DNA from: Dromaius novaehollandiae
Taxonomy: Eukaryota > Chordata > Aves > Casuariiformes > Dromaiidae
DNA length: 64,000 bases
Reading direction: 5' to 3'
NCBI RefSeq assembly: GCF_036370855.1
Contig: NC_088113.1
Span: 14,838,501-14,902,500, forward strand
Below the pieces are notes generated by a model. The model was not told the origin of the DNA and did no database searches. It saw only the letters and a program-made list of their open reading frames with translations. Below, in pieces: positions 1 through 17,351 of the stretch. Within the stretch, counting starts at the first letter, position 1. Each line of letters begins with the position of its first letter. The position numbers and the translations under genes are program-made.

Positions 1-240
1 CACCTGGGCTGCCCGGTCACCTAGGCCTGCCTCCCGCATCCCACCCCGGAACGCCGCCGCGCCTTCTCCAGCCGGGGCGCTGCCCTCCCCGGGGCGGGTC
101 GCGCTCGACGCCGCGGAGGGGTCCGGCCGCTCGCCCGGCCAAGCCGTGCCCCCCGCCCGCCTTATCGCTGCCCCCCATTTCCCCCCCCCCGCCACCCCCC
201 CCCCTCCGGGCGGTCGGGGCGCGCTTGGCGCGTCACCGCT

Positions 241-246
241 CACGTG
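241..246. promoter_or_regulatory. E-box CACGTG
   Basis: Palindromic CACGTG core within TCACGTGA (240-247), the form bound by USF/MYC/TFE-type bHLH factors. It sits about 200 bases upstream of the likely CSTF1 start region. Confidence 0.5.
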
Positions 247-314
247 ACGGAGGGACCTGCCAGTGCCCGGGCGCGCGCGTGGTGTCACTGTCATGTGATG
301 CTGCAATTCTCTCC

Positions 315-320
315 TTCAAG
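315..320 (-). promoter_or_regulatory. CHR-like element (CTTGAA on the minus strand) beside a CCAAT box
   Basis: On the minus strand the order is ATTGG (reverse CCAAT, 329-333), a GGCG core, then CTTGAA. CTTGAA is a known variant of the cell-cycle homology region bound by DREAM/MMB complexes, as in cyclin A. Orientation toward the left suits AURKA, a G2/M gene. The gap between the GGCG core and CTTGAA is three bases, one short of the usual CDE-CHR spacing, so function is uncertain. Confidence 0.35.
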
Positions 321-328
321 AGTCGCCT

Positions 329-431
329 CCAATCGATTTGCGGGCGCTCGATGCAGCAGCCTTCGCGGAGGAGCATTCTTCGGTCTCGGCCGCCGCCGCC
401 ACCTCCTCCCCTGCCGCCGCCGCCAATCGAT
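329..431. promoter_or_regulatory. Duplicated CCAATCGAT promoter motif
   Basis: The nine-base string CCAATCGAT occurs at 329-337 and again at 423-431, 94 bases apart. It combines a CCAAT box (NF-Y type) with an ATCGAT palindrome (CUX/CDP-like). Both copies lie in the CpG-island promoter. Confidence 0.45.
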
Positions 432-448
432 GCGCTCAGGGCTCCGGT

Positions 449-457
449 CGCCATTTT
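449..457 (+). promoter_or_regulatory. YY1-type motif at the probable CSTF1 transcription start
   Basis: CGCCATTTT matches the YY1 core that commonly lies just downstream of the start site in TATA-less housekeeping promoters. It lies 50-60 bases before the exon 1 donor at 510, so transcription probably begins near 440-455. The exact start is not visible. Confidence 0.45.
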
Positions 458-509
458 AGGGGGAGAGCGAGGGAGGCAGAAGGAAGGGTCGGTAGGTACC
501 GGCGCTGCG

Positions 510-6894
<6,385 letters not shown>

Positions 6895-7131
6895 AGACAG
6901 CTTTATAAAACAGTGATTATCCAGACTCATATCATCTTGTATTGATTGTACTGCCAACAGATGCCTAGATGAGAGCCATGCTGTGTCTGTTTTTTAATTC
7001 TGTCAAATGTGGCAGAAAAATACCAGAATACTGAGACTAAGTTTTTGCCCCATGCTAATTTTTTTTATTAGTGTGTGAGGCATTAATTTTTGTAAGTCAT
7101 CTCTAATTGTACTCAAGGGAGAGGAGGGGAG

Positions 7132-7137
7132 AATAAA
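7132..7137 (+). terminator. CSTF1: Proximal poly(A) signal of CSTF1
   Basis: AATAAA 238 bases after the stop, followed about 25 bases later by a T/GT-rich stretch (TTGTTCTTCTGTCTC), as expected of a downstream CstF site. Confidence 0.65.
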
Positions 7138-7721
7138 ATGATCCTTGCAAGAAGGATTAAACTTGTTCTTCTGTCTCTAAATCCTGCGAAAGATAATGTG
7201 ACTAAATCTTGCTCAAACTGGGCAGAATGAGCCAGTTTTGATCTGCATTGTATCTGTGCAATCCCACTGAAGTCTGTTTAAAGAATGGATTACACAAGTA
7301 ACAGCAGAACTTGGCAAATACTTTAATGAAGCCTTAAGCTGCCTTCAGTTCTGATTCATGCTTTGTAAAGCTCCATTTTGTATCCTTTTAGTCTGTTTTT
7401 TGTGAGTTTTTTTGTTTTTGTTTTTTTAATTGGCCAAGTGGACCTTCAATTCTAAGCCAGTCTTGTGCCATAAGAATTTGAAACACAATTTTAAATTGTT
7501 TAGATGAACTCAAGAAATGGTGTTCTAGTTCTGATATTAAAGTTCAGACTTGAAATCTTGTCTTTCATGTGAATTTATCTTAACAAGTATGACTTGAAAG
7601 GAAGCTTGTGGTATTTTCAAGGAATATCCACGCTGCAATTGTAGAAAGTTTATGCGGCAGTGCTGCACCGGCTAAAGATGAGGAGAATAATTTTGCCATA
7701 GAAACCTATAGTATCCCCTCA

Positions 7722-7727
7722 AATAAA
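7722..7727 (+). terminator. CSTF1: Alternative distal poly(A) signal of CSTF1
   Basis: AATAAA followed directly by a GT-rich stretch (TTGTTGTGCC). Could mark a longer 3' UTR. Confidence 0.45.
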
Positions 7728-7760
7728 TTGTTGTGCCTATTGATTTTTGTGTATGTACCT

Positions 7761-10700
7761 CAGAAATGTCATTTCATTTTATTTAGAAATTTTTATTCTG
7801 TAGTTGCAATGTTACACAGCACTTGAATGACGTTCTTTTTTAATTCAAAAAAAAGAAAACATTTCTAATTATAATTTCTAATAGTGCAAGTTTCCCAGAC
7901 ATCATATTCAACAGATTTACAGATTATTAAGATACTATATGCTTAAACCTTCTGTAAATTTGAAAATTCACTACTTCTTACAGACTGTCTGGCCTGTGCA
8001 AGGCTTTAAGTATGTTCTTTCAAGCATTCTATCTGCAGCTCCACTGATACAGTACTCTTGGGCTTCACAGTTGGGAGGCTTTCTTCAGTCATAATCTCAG
8101 CACTTGCTTTCATTCGGATTTCCAAATATTAGATTGTTCTTACTGCTGAATTAACTTTCCATTGCCACTGATGAAGTATCTTGTCAAGGACTGAAGAGGG
8201 TACAGGTTTGTCTGTATTTAAATAAAAATTACCTTTTAAAAAGTTATTTAATATGTAAAGAAGGAAATGCCCTTTGTTATATAGAAAACTAATACAAGTG
8301 AATTAAATATCAGAAGGATCTGTTTTGGGAATGTGTTATAGCCTGCTAAGTTGGTCTGTTGCATTGTGTATGAACATGTGAACCTGACATAACTTTAGAC
8401 TTATGATTTGGAACATAGGTTGTTGAGGTGTTTTTGGTTTTTTAACAGAGAATGCAATTTTTTTCTTTCTCTCTTAATTTCTTTTGCATAGCAATAACTT
8501 TTTCTTAGGCTTAGCCATCTCCTTCCCTCCCTCCTTTCCCCTGCTGTTCCCCTGCCCCCTCAATTTTTAGAAATGTGGGAAGCAACAGATAGTGGTTTAG
8601 GTGGCTTTTTTGGTGGAGGAGCAGGGAGAACTAGGGCTTTGTGGGAGGGAGAAGGGAAGTCCTGCCGCGCAGTTACTAGTGCATGGTGAATTAGCTCAGT
8701 AACACCAGCCATCTGGTAGAGTCAGCTCGCTAAATTGATAGCAGCGGTAATTTTTGCTAGGCTGTTTTTTTGTTTGTTTGTTTGTTTAATTCTGCTACAG
8801 AAGTTGCCTGTAGGTAACTCTTCTGCTGTTGGTGAATGTTGTCTGTTTTAAAAATATAATTTGGGGGGTTTACTTACTAAGCCACTGCTGTAGTTCATAA
8901 GGTAGCAGCCTGCTAGCTTTCACCTCATGCTTCCTTAGGTCTGTGGTCCCTTAGCTTGTAACATAAAAACAGAGGTTTGTTCCTTAAGGCAAAAACATAC
9001 TGAAGCGAACCCTTTTCTTTCTTTCATGTTGTGTATCATTTTGGCTGAGGCCAGGGGTTTGGGTTTGGGATGGGGGGAAGGGGATTGCTCAGGAAAATAA
9101 AGACAGGAAAAAGCTTACTCGTTCTATATAAATAGATAATGTAATCACAGAGTAAAATACTTTTGGAGTACAAAATCCCAGTGACATTATGTGATGGCGG
9201 GAGGTGATTGATTGGGGATGAGAATGAGAAGGCAAGTTTGCTATATAAAAAGGCAGTGTTTAGAGCAAGCATGCTTTGGAAGTACTGTAAGAGGAGCTAC
9301 AGCTGCATCTCGAATACACCTGATCTTCCTCTTAGATCTGCACTTGATTGAAGGGGAATGCTATCTTTCCACTGTACAAATTTAGAGGAATCTACATAGA
9401 TGTTCTTTGTGCGGTCAGACTTACTGATCAGAGAGGCTTCACACCTGAAGCTGTGTTTGATGCCCTTGGTATGTAGATGGCTACAGGTGTCACCAGTGGT
9501 TAGGGGAGAGTGGGATGCAGAAATCTGAGAGGAATGGGAGCAAGAAGGAGCTGCTGTTTTCCTTCTATCTTATCTCCTGGCTATAATGAAACTAGAAGAC
9601 TGAAGTCATGCATGAAGTCAAGAGAAAGAGTATGCAGTTGTTCATTATTTTTTAGTGGTTAATGTCCTTTTTCTTACCCTTGATGCTTTTGTAATAGCTA
9701 GGTAGAATGTGATTTTATACTTCCAATTCAGACTAGAAAGCCTAAGGTTTGGTATAGGTTATTCTTGTCAAGATACCTCTTTCCGTGGGATTTTACTTAT
9801 TTTGCTTACAGTAAAAAGTTACACTTCTACAATCCTTAGCATAGGTATGATTCTGTCTTTAAGCAATACTATTTTAAATGGTTTTGTTGCTGCAGAGGAA
9901 AAATGAAGTGCATGTAGCTGCAGGACATTTGTATTGATCAATTAAAATGTAGATAGTTGCATTAAGACGCTTTGCTTTTCACAGAAGAATAAGAGATTTG
10001 CCAGGCTTGTTACCTTGCTCCGTAGCTTAGGCAGGTAGTTCAAAAAATACTTCCCATCCTGCCTTTGAGCAGACACACTCAGAGGTAAAATCCAGACAAA
10101 CTAACCTGCATCTTCTCAGAAACACTATTTTTTGTTACCCCTGTGCTATAAGCATCTGTTAAAATAGCCCCCCCTCCCCCCCCAAAAAAAAAAAATCTAC
10201 TCCAAAATTTGGGTTGGTGTTAGGGCGAGTTTTGGAAAGGTCAAACAATCACTGTTTCTAGTGCTCTTTCTAGTCTTAGTATCAGTCTCTGCTGAACTCA
10301 TCACTGCTATGAGGCAGCTTTGATAGTGTCTTTGGATCATGGAACTTACTAACAGCCTCAGAACAGCTCTGTTTATCCTAAGAAAAATGAGAACAACCCA
10401 ACCTTGCAACTACAGTTGCTGCAGTTGACCTTTCGGGTGGTCTGTATTGGAATTGCTCTTCCTTGAAATATTCAGACTCGTGTTAAGCAAGCCTCAACCT
10501 TCTGGACTAATACAGCTGGTGGAGAGAGCATCTTTGCCATTGACTTGTCTGTGATAATAGAGAGCAAGCCTGGTAAACCTCTTCAGAGGAAGCATCTTCT
10601 TCTGGGCATTTTAGAAGCATGCTCTGTTCCCAAACCTGCATTTCCTCCCTGCACAGTTCAGTGGGATTCTAAAGACGATTCTGTGAGATAGCGGAGGCAG

Positions 10701-13700
10701 GGATTTGGGGGTTGTGGGAAAGCTTTATCCTGTTGCTAGTAAGTGTTCCTCAGTACTCTTCAGAGAGTGAAGAGCCTTATAACATGGAGACAGCTGTCTC
10801 CTCAAGCTATGAGATGTGTGTGTATACTAAGTATACTTAGTCACTAGCCCTGTACCTTTGGTTTTCAGATGTTGTTAGTATGCCCTTCTAGAGTTTTTCA
10901 TTTGAGGCTAATAACTTTGCAATTCTACTGTTTCAAGCTCTTTGTTCCTCAAAGCTTAAGGTCAGCTCTGCTTCCAGCTGAAAGAGGAAGCAAATGTGTA
11001 AACAAGCCTTTGTAAAAACAGAATCTTGCCCAAGACCATTAGCTGTCAAGGGCTTTGAACATCTGGCAGAGAGACGGCAGTAACCCACTACCCTTCTGTG
11101 AAAGAGTGGTGTTTCAGTAGAGAGCAGCTTTGACTCCACCATGACGATGCTAGTTGAACAACAGACATCTCTCTTCTGTCTTAATCTTAGTTTTGACAAG
11201 CCTTCATTTTACAAAGGAACATCTTACCACCCATTCGGGGTCTCATCTCTAGTCCTTCTGCACTATGGAAGGCAATTGTTAATTAGTAATTGTAGCCATC
11301 TAGCTGAGGAAACTAGAAGCAAAGCTTGCCTGTATTCAGACAATGGACTTTTTCAAGTGTGAAGACCTCAGGAAGGGGGAACTTAAAAATGCCTGTCCCT
11401 CTGCCTTCTTGGACCACTGGCTTGAAAGTAGTCAGGGAAACATCCCTAGATTTTGCCTGTTCTTTGCACAGGGGTGGTTTGAAATTAGTATCAGTTTCTA
11501 CTGATCAGATAAATTCCAGTGCACCCACTTGCCCTCCATCAGTTTTGCCATCTGTACCTCTTGGCAGCTGTACCTTAGCAAACTTCAGGATTTGTCATCT
11601 GCTCAGGAATGTTTCCCTCATCTGGCCAGAGGTCAGATGTATCCATCCAGCATGTAAACTCTCCTTGCCGCTACTCAAAAGAAACTATCATGAAAATGTG
11701 GTGAGGTAATTTGACAGCTAAAGCATTAGCCCAACAAACCATGCCTATCTAAAAGCAAAACAACCTTGGAGATAAATCATAGTTACTGTTTTGTATCCTT
11801 TTGGCCTTTGGGATTTTTTGACATACTGACTTGGCAGCCTTGTAACTGGTGCACAGATCTAGGGAAGGCCTTTCCTAAATGGGCACTTGTGGAATTAGAC
11901 TTGTTTGCCACCAGCTGAAACAAACTCCAAACGTTCTACTTAAGGGTACTGGTCTGGGACATAGGTTTTTCTCATTCCCTGGACACAGATGTCATCTTTC
12001 CCCCAGAGCTGCCCTGAGATACTGTAAATCCTGGGGAAAAAATGCAATAAAGGAGAAAATAAGATAATTGTAGTCCAAGTTAATAAGTTCTGGCATGTGG
12101 CTATGATGGACCCTCCAAGTGAGCTGCATCACAATTGCTCCACTGAAGAGCCTAATCTTGCAAGCAACATTTACAACCGACATCTAGTTTGTGTGTGTTT
12201 TCAAGCGCTGATGGAGCTTGAATGAACCTTTCGTAAAGAATTCAGCCCCAGATAATATGTAAGATTTCTGTTATTTCACAAAACCCCTTCTTTGCTTAAC
12301 AAAAAATTTTATAGGGTGTTTTAATTTATGAGGCAGCTTTGAAAGACATCAAAAATTTTGGCTTAGAAATCTTCAAGTAATGTGAGTGTGGCACTTCTTT
12401 CTGTCAAGCATTGTGCAGCCTCTTGTGGTACATAGTATTCTTGTAGTCATTACATTTCTAAAATAGGAAATACAGGAACACGTAGCAAAACAGGAGGGTG
12501 AGACTTCTGACTGGTTAATTGCGACAAGTTGGTGACAGAGAGATCAAGGAAAATTCCACTTGCAGACAGACTTTCTTCTCAGTGCTGGATGCTATTAGGG
12601 TTTTTCTGGTTTGTTTTATTTTCTTTTTAATCTTATCTGTTGTCACAGAAACTGTCTTTCATGAGAATCTTTGGTACAACTTCCTAAATGCTTTTAAGGG
12701 TATAGCTGTCAGATGTGTTTCCTTGAGAAGCAGTTCCTGACACACTGTGACTGTACAAAACTGAAGTCTCTTTACCCGGTGGTAGCTATCTGCATTGCTT
12801 AAGGCAACGCTGCTGGTGAAAGACAACCATGGATAAAACCAGAAGAATCGACAGAACTGCAAAGGTATGTCTAGTTTTTGAGTACAGCGTATAAACGATT
12901 AAAAAAAAAGTCCTAGTGTAGGTTTGATGTTTTGAATTCAAAATGATGCTTGGTGACACTGGAAATGTGTCGTGTTCTAATCCTGAGGTTGAAGGAGGGT
13001 TCTTTAGGATGCTAACGCGCCTCAGGTACCTCTGTGCTTTTTGTTGTGGCAAAATCATTACCTGGAGGAAATGCCTTTTGGGGGATGACTCTGAACAAAG
13101 CAAGATTCACAAAGAGTAAACACCTGTGAATAAACAAACTTGTGAAATAATAAACATATACTTTCAAGGTTCCACCTGTCTTACTGCCATCCTGTAATAA
13201 CATTTGATACATGATTATATTGTCACAGGCTTGCAGCGCTAGTCCAGGTGAGCTATTTGCACAATAGAGAATTTTCCTACATTAGAAGTAAAACAGCAGA
13301 ACTTTTAAAGTGCTATTTTGTTTGTTTTGAAAGACTGAAACTAGTTTAGAAGAGTTTTTTATTTTATTCATTTATTCATTTTGCATCTAATATAATTTTA
13401 TATACTATATATAGAAATTAACTTGGTGAAGCTATAAGGGTCAGAAAATGCTGAGTCTTGTCTTCTAATTCAGTGCTTTGTTTGTCCTACTGTCTGCAAG
13501 CTTCATAAGCAGCATAATAGAATTATTCTTTTCATCTTGGATTATCATCTCAATGTTTACTGTAAATAAACTGCTAGGTGGAAATTTGAAAAAAAATATA
13601 GTGGAAAAAAAGTTTGGTCCCAGCTTGATGAGCCATTTGTTGCACTCAAATTTAAGAGGACAATTTCACATGTTAAGTCATCAGAAACTGATGGAAAGCA

Positions 13701-14769
13701 TTTTTCACCTCTCTTCCAAAGACAGGAGTTTCTATTTCCAGGTATGATATTTTCAGTTTTAAGTGGCTTGCTGATGGCTAAATAAATTTAATGGTAGCAA
13801 GCTGATCTCCAGTTCTGCTCTGAGGTCCTTAGGCACAGCCACAGCACCCCCAAAGTCAGGGGAAATAACAACTGAAAAAGTCAAGTTTCTTTCTACTATA
13901 TCATTCATGAACAGTTTATAAGGTTCCCACTATCCCAGCATCAGTATATTGCTGTTTATTATGATAGCTGAACACTGTACTTAGTACACAAACACTAAGC
14001 ATGTGTTTTTTTATAGTATCTGGACTTCTTGAAGCACCATGTACCAAGCATCAGTAGCTTTACTATGACAGGTGACACTGCAATTCTTGCTGTGCTCCAA
14101 CTATTCCATCTTTGCAAGGTGAACTGTTTCTGAAAAGGAATTCAGTGTATGACTGCACCCAGAGAAATGATGTTATTTCTTTGTTGTTGTGTATGTACCA
14201 GTGACAACGTCTGCACAGGAAATGTTACATGCCTGGGTGCAATTTAGAGCACAGTTACAGAACATGCACGGGAAACAGTTCTCTTACTGTTTGACAACAC
14301 TTACTGTGCTGTTGCCAGAAGAAAAATAGGATCATGTCTTAAGTACACATTAAGTTGATCTGAAGTTTGTCTCTTTTTCCCAAATGCCCAGCTTACATGT
14401 TCTGGTCTTGTCCACAAACAAGTGCATGAACAATGACATGAGGTTTGTTTCTGTGAGCCCTGTCTGCCCTTGGTAATACTGGTGCTAAGATGCCTACAGC
14501 CGTGCACCCAGACTCATCTCGAATACCTGGGAGCAGTGTGTCTAAGAATAGGATTTGCAACAGTTAATATATTGAGCAAGGAGTTACTTAAATAGCCAAC
14601 AGGAAATGCCAGAGAGAATAGTGAAGTCTCGGTCTTTCTGGGGCCCAAATGCTTAATTTGGGGATATTCCCAGGGAAGCCCTCAGCTGGAAGTGAACTCG
14701 GTGCCCATCTTTCCCCGGGGAAATCTTAGAGGTAAAACTTTAGCTCTGTCATGGGCAAAACAGACTTGA
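7761..14769. other. Intergenic DNA between CSTF1 and CASS4, no gene seen
   Basis: About 7 kb of AT-rich sequence. Open frames up to ~127 codons occur, but none shows a family motif, coding-like periodicity or coherent splice sites. Small features are a TTTG microsatellite near 8771-8787, a C-run/A-run junction near 10166-10196 and a 16-base palindrome at 10826-10841. Confidence 0.6.
8771..8787. repeat. (TTTG)n microsatellite
   Basis: Four consecutive TGTT/TTTG units following a T-run. Confidence 0.8.
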
Positions 14770-15450
14770 CTCAGGGAATTTTTTCTGATTTTAATTTATT
14801 GTCAGTTGACACAAACTTGTAATCACCAATTCAGGTATAGAGAAAAAAGAAAACATAAACAACTGAGGAAACGCTTAAGTAAACACCTTTCCTCCCCCTT
14901 GCCCAGGCTCAGCTTAAGGCAAACACTTCTCCTCCCCCAGCCCTAGTCTCAACTTGCCTTATTTTCACCACATTACACTCAGTCCCTCCCAATTCCTCCA
15001 AGGAGGTGATGGGGAGTGCAGGAGGTCGGAGTCAGCACCTAATGGTCTCTGTCTGCCGCTCTGCTGGGATTCATCCTGGTTTTCCTACCCTCCCTCATGC
15101 TTCTTACTGTCACTGCTCCAGCATGGTTCCTCCACGGCCTGCAGTCTTGCTACTGGTGTCCCCATCCTGATGAGGGTCATCCACAGTCCCTTGGGGTGTC
15201 CTCATCCCAGCGAGGGTCATCCACAGTCCCTCGGGGTGTCCTCATCCCAGCGAGGGTTGCCCACAGTCCCTCGGGGTGTCCCCATCCTGGCGAGGGTCAC
15301 CTGCAGGCTGCGGTCCCTCTGGGACCACGGCATCCCTTGGGCATGGAGCACCTCCCGGCATGAGCATGTCTGCAGCCACGCGTCCCCCACCATCTCTCCC
15401 TCTGCGCGTCTCCTTCAGTGTCTCCCCACGTGTCTCCTCCCCCTGCGGCT
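14770..15450. mobile_element. Degraded retroelement-like interspersed repeat, probably avian LTR-type
   Basis: A C/T-rich stretch with repeated phrases (CTCCTCCCCC blocks, then CACTGCTCCAGCATGGTTCC and CCACGGCCTGCAGTC). This texture resembles long-terminal-repeat-associated repeats I have seen in bird genomes. No intact retroviral coding frame, primer-binding site or target-site duplication can be seen, so it would be an old, incomplete copy. The family assignment is from memory of sequence texture only. The alternative is a unique GC-rich sequence that has acquired a minisatellite. Confidence 0.4.
15155..15300. repeat. 40-bp minisatellite, about 3.7 copies
   Basis: GGTGTC recurs at 15155, 15195, 15235 and 15275, a strict 40-base period. 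The units share the form GGTGTCC-CATCC-GAGGGTC-CCACAGTCCC-TGG with a few substitutions; the last copy decays after 15300. Because 40 is not a multiple of three, successive copies shift reading frame, so the overlapping open frames here are not evidence of a gene. Confidence 0.9.
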
Positions 15451-15800
15451 GCCGCTCGTTCCTCAGCACCTCGGAGCAGAGGTGCCCCGTGCTCCCCTGC
15501 CTGGCTGACGTTTTGGCGTGCGGTGGGGTGTGACACGGGTCTCAGAGCTGGCTGGGCCCGGCCCGTGGCACCTCGCGGCCTGCCCCGCGCAGGCACCGCT
15601 GAGCCCTGCCGCGTGTGCCCAGCTCTGCACCCGTGCGGGTGCCGCTTGGGTGCTCATGCTTAAATTCATTGGGTGCTCAGCATGAACTAATGGGGCACGC
15701 ATGCATGCACGCCGTAAGCCCTGCGATTTATACCCAATACGGGCTCCAAAGACTTTAAGGGTTATGCTCTCGGACTAGGTGCCTAAACTCTGCCTAAATT
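15451..15800. other. GC-rich intergenic segment, no gene seen
   Basis: CpG-containing sequence between the repeat and the orphan island. Several overlapping open frames on both strands reflect GC content only. Confidence 0.5.
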
Positions 15801-15839
15801 TAGGGTGGGGGCAGTAGGGGTTGGACCGTTGTACTTCGA

Positions 15840-16130
15840 ATTGGGGCTGGTAGCTGCTCACCTTCATCTCCTAGGCGCGCCATAGGCCGCTGCTCTCCAG
15901 CTTCGGCGGTGCGACATGGCTGAGCCGTGGCCGTGGTGCCCCAGCGGGGCTGGCAGCGGGGCCGGGGGGCTCCACGGCTGCGAGGACGGGTGCTGCAGCT
16001 CCGAGCGCCGGGCCGAGCGAGGCGGCGGGGCGGCCGCTTCCCCACGCTGCAACGCCTAGCAGCCGTCAGTTCTGCAGGTCGCCCAAAAGCAGCTCCGTGG
16101 CCTCTAGTCGCAGCCTTGTTCCTTGTGTTT
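15840..16130. promoter_or_regulatory. Orphan CpG island upstream of CASS4
   Basis: About 300 bases of dense CpG with runs such as GAGCGAGGCGGCGGGGCGGCC, sharply distinct from the flanking AT-rich DNA, 1.2 kb upstream of the first CASS4 coding exon. It could be an alternative CASS4 promoter, the start of a noncoding transcript, or a GC-rich repeat remnant. It contains a 47-codon open frame at 15916-16059. Confidence 0.45.
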
Positions 16131-17000
16131 CTAGCGCGCTACAAATGCCGGTAGTACCCTGCAAAGTTCAGGGTAGTAAATTAATGGTTGTTCCTTATCC
16201 GTTGCATGATGTGGAGCGTTCACGCTAGTAAAAGTGCCGGTTGTAATCATAAAAAAAAGAAAACAAACAAAACCAGAAGGCATCCAAATGGATTGCTTCG
16301 TGCCAGGTAGTTTTCTGCATTTGGACGATGGTATGTTTTGGCTGTTCCTAGCTCCTGTCCAGTTGTGCAGATTTTGTTGAGAAAGCATTTTCAATTCAAC
16401 ATTTTCTATTCAAGATACACTTCTTCTCTGCTTACTTGATTGTGGGTTTGGGAGTGAGTGCCTAATTTCATCTTGAGGCTACTATAGAAAGAGGAAGGAA
16501 AACACTGTAGCTAGAAAAAAAGCAGAATGTATAAGGGCAAAACCAGTGACAGCATGCAAAACTAAAGATATTAAAAAGTAAAGAAATAGTATAACCTGCT
16601 CACTTGCATAAGCATAACCTTGGCAGAGCTGTTCTTGAGCAGATAGCAACAACAATAGCGATAATATTAAACAATATTATTGTTTGATGGTACTAAACAA
16701 TTTTTAAAAATTACGTAATTTAGAAACAAAACCCGTGACCTGCAGTTAATGTTTAGCTCTCCTCTCAAGTTCTGTGCTTTTAAATAAGGGGATTATTTTG
16801 CAGTGATTGACAAAAGTACAAAGGAGATGTGCTATTTTCTAGAGAACTGAACACAAACATTTCAAAGCACAAGACCAAACCGCTTTTAGGTACGAAAAAT
16901 GAGGAGCAAAAAAATGATGCTGCAAAGGATGTGAATATGCCTCAAAATCGAAGAAAATCATATGCTTGGCCCTGTATTTTCCATGTTGAGATGTAGCTGC
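16131..17000. other. AT-rich intergenic sequence, no gene seen
   Basis: Contains small inverted repeats near 16664-16707 (ATAATATT with AATATTAT; ATTGTTT with AAACAAT). No coding or RNA gene recognised. Confidence 0.5.
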
Positions 17001-17339
17001 AAAACGCAAACGGCATCCCCCGTGGTCTCAGCACCGGGGACATCTGTGTGTCCCCGTGCCAGGCCCTCGTTTGCATCGGCAGCTGCAGGCCAATTGCACC
17101 GCAGAGATGATTTTACTACGTAATTAGCTCCATTCAGTCCCAATAGCTGCTCTGCTTTGGGGCTCCCTGCAAACGCGGCGTAGGTGGAAGGAGGCTGGAC
17201 ATCTGCTCTGCAGGCGTCCCGCCAGACCCTCGAGCGTTTCTGCCTGATCTGAAGAGCTGGGCTGGGAGAGACGGGGCTGGGGGAGATCGCGTTCGCCTCG
17301 CTTAGGGGATGGAGTAACAGGGAGGTGGAAGGCAGCAAG
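17000..17339 (+). promoter_or_regulatory. CASS4: Probable CASS4 promoter and 5' UTR
   Basis: Locally GC-enriched sequence with scattered CpGs directly upstream of the four-codon first coding exon. No TATA box is obvious. The transcription start is not visible. The minus-strand open frame across this stretch shows no family resemblance and is treated as spurious. Confidence 0.45.
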
Positions 17340-17351
17340 ATGAAGGTCAAT
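17340..17351 (+). CDS. CASS4: CASS4 coding exon 1: four codons (MKVN)
   Basis: ATG with A at -3, four codons, then a perfect GTAAGT donor at 17352. Spliced to the SH3 exon it reads MKVN-NTLAKALYDN, parallel to NEDD9 (MKYK-NLMARALYDN), whose SH3 also follows a four-residue first exon. Too short for homology to stand alone, so the call rests on splice site, phase and family structure. Confidence 0.75.

Larger units (their letters stand above)
1..509. promoter_or_regulatory. CpG-island promoter and noncoding first exon of CSTF1 (probably shared with AURKA)
   Basis: The first ~860 bases are GC-rich and dense in CpG, unlike the AT-rich DNA that follows. A canonical splice donor (GTGAGC) at 510-511 fits the end of a noncoding CSTF1 exon 1, since the CSTF1 start codon lies in the next exon. 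Visible elements are a CACGTG E-box (241-246), two CCAAT boxes (329-333, 423-427), GCC triplet runs (389-400, 413-424) and a YY1-type motif (449-457). There is no convincing TATA box. In human, AURKA and CSTF1 are head to head with a very short gap, so this island probably drives both genes; that is inferred from synteny, because no AURKA coding sequence is in the window. Confidence 0.75.
6895..7760 (+). other. CSTF1: CSTF1 3' UTR (extent uncertain)
   Basis: AT-rich noncoding sequence after the stop. Two AATAAA hexamers (7132, 7722) allow a short (~0.26 kb) or longer (~0.85 kb) UTR. The open frame at 7608-7826 has no recognisable product. Confidence 0.6.

Noticed and set aside
11326-11709. 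127-codon open frame in the CSTF1-CASS4 gap
   Set aside because: No recognisable family, no splice context and no other coding evidence.
14954-15702. Several overlapping open frames on both strands
   Set aside because: They run through the 40-bp minisatellite and repeat, whose period shifts frame each unit; no coherent protein results.
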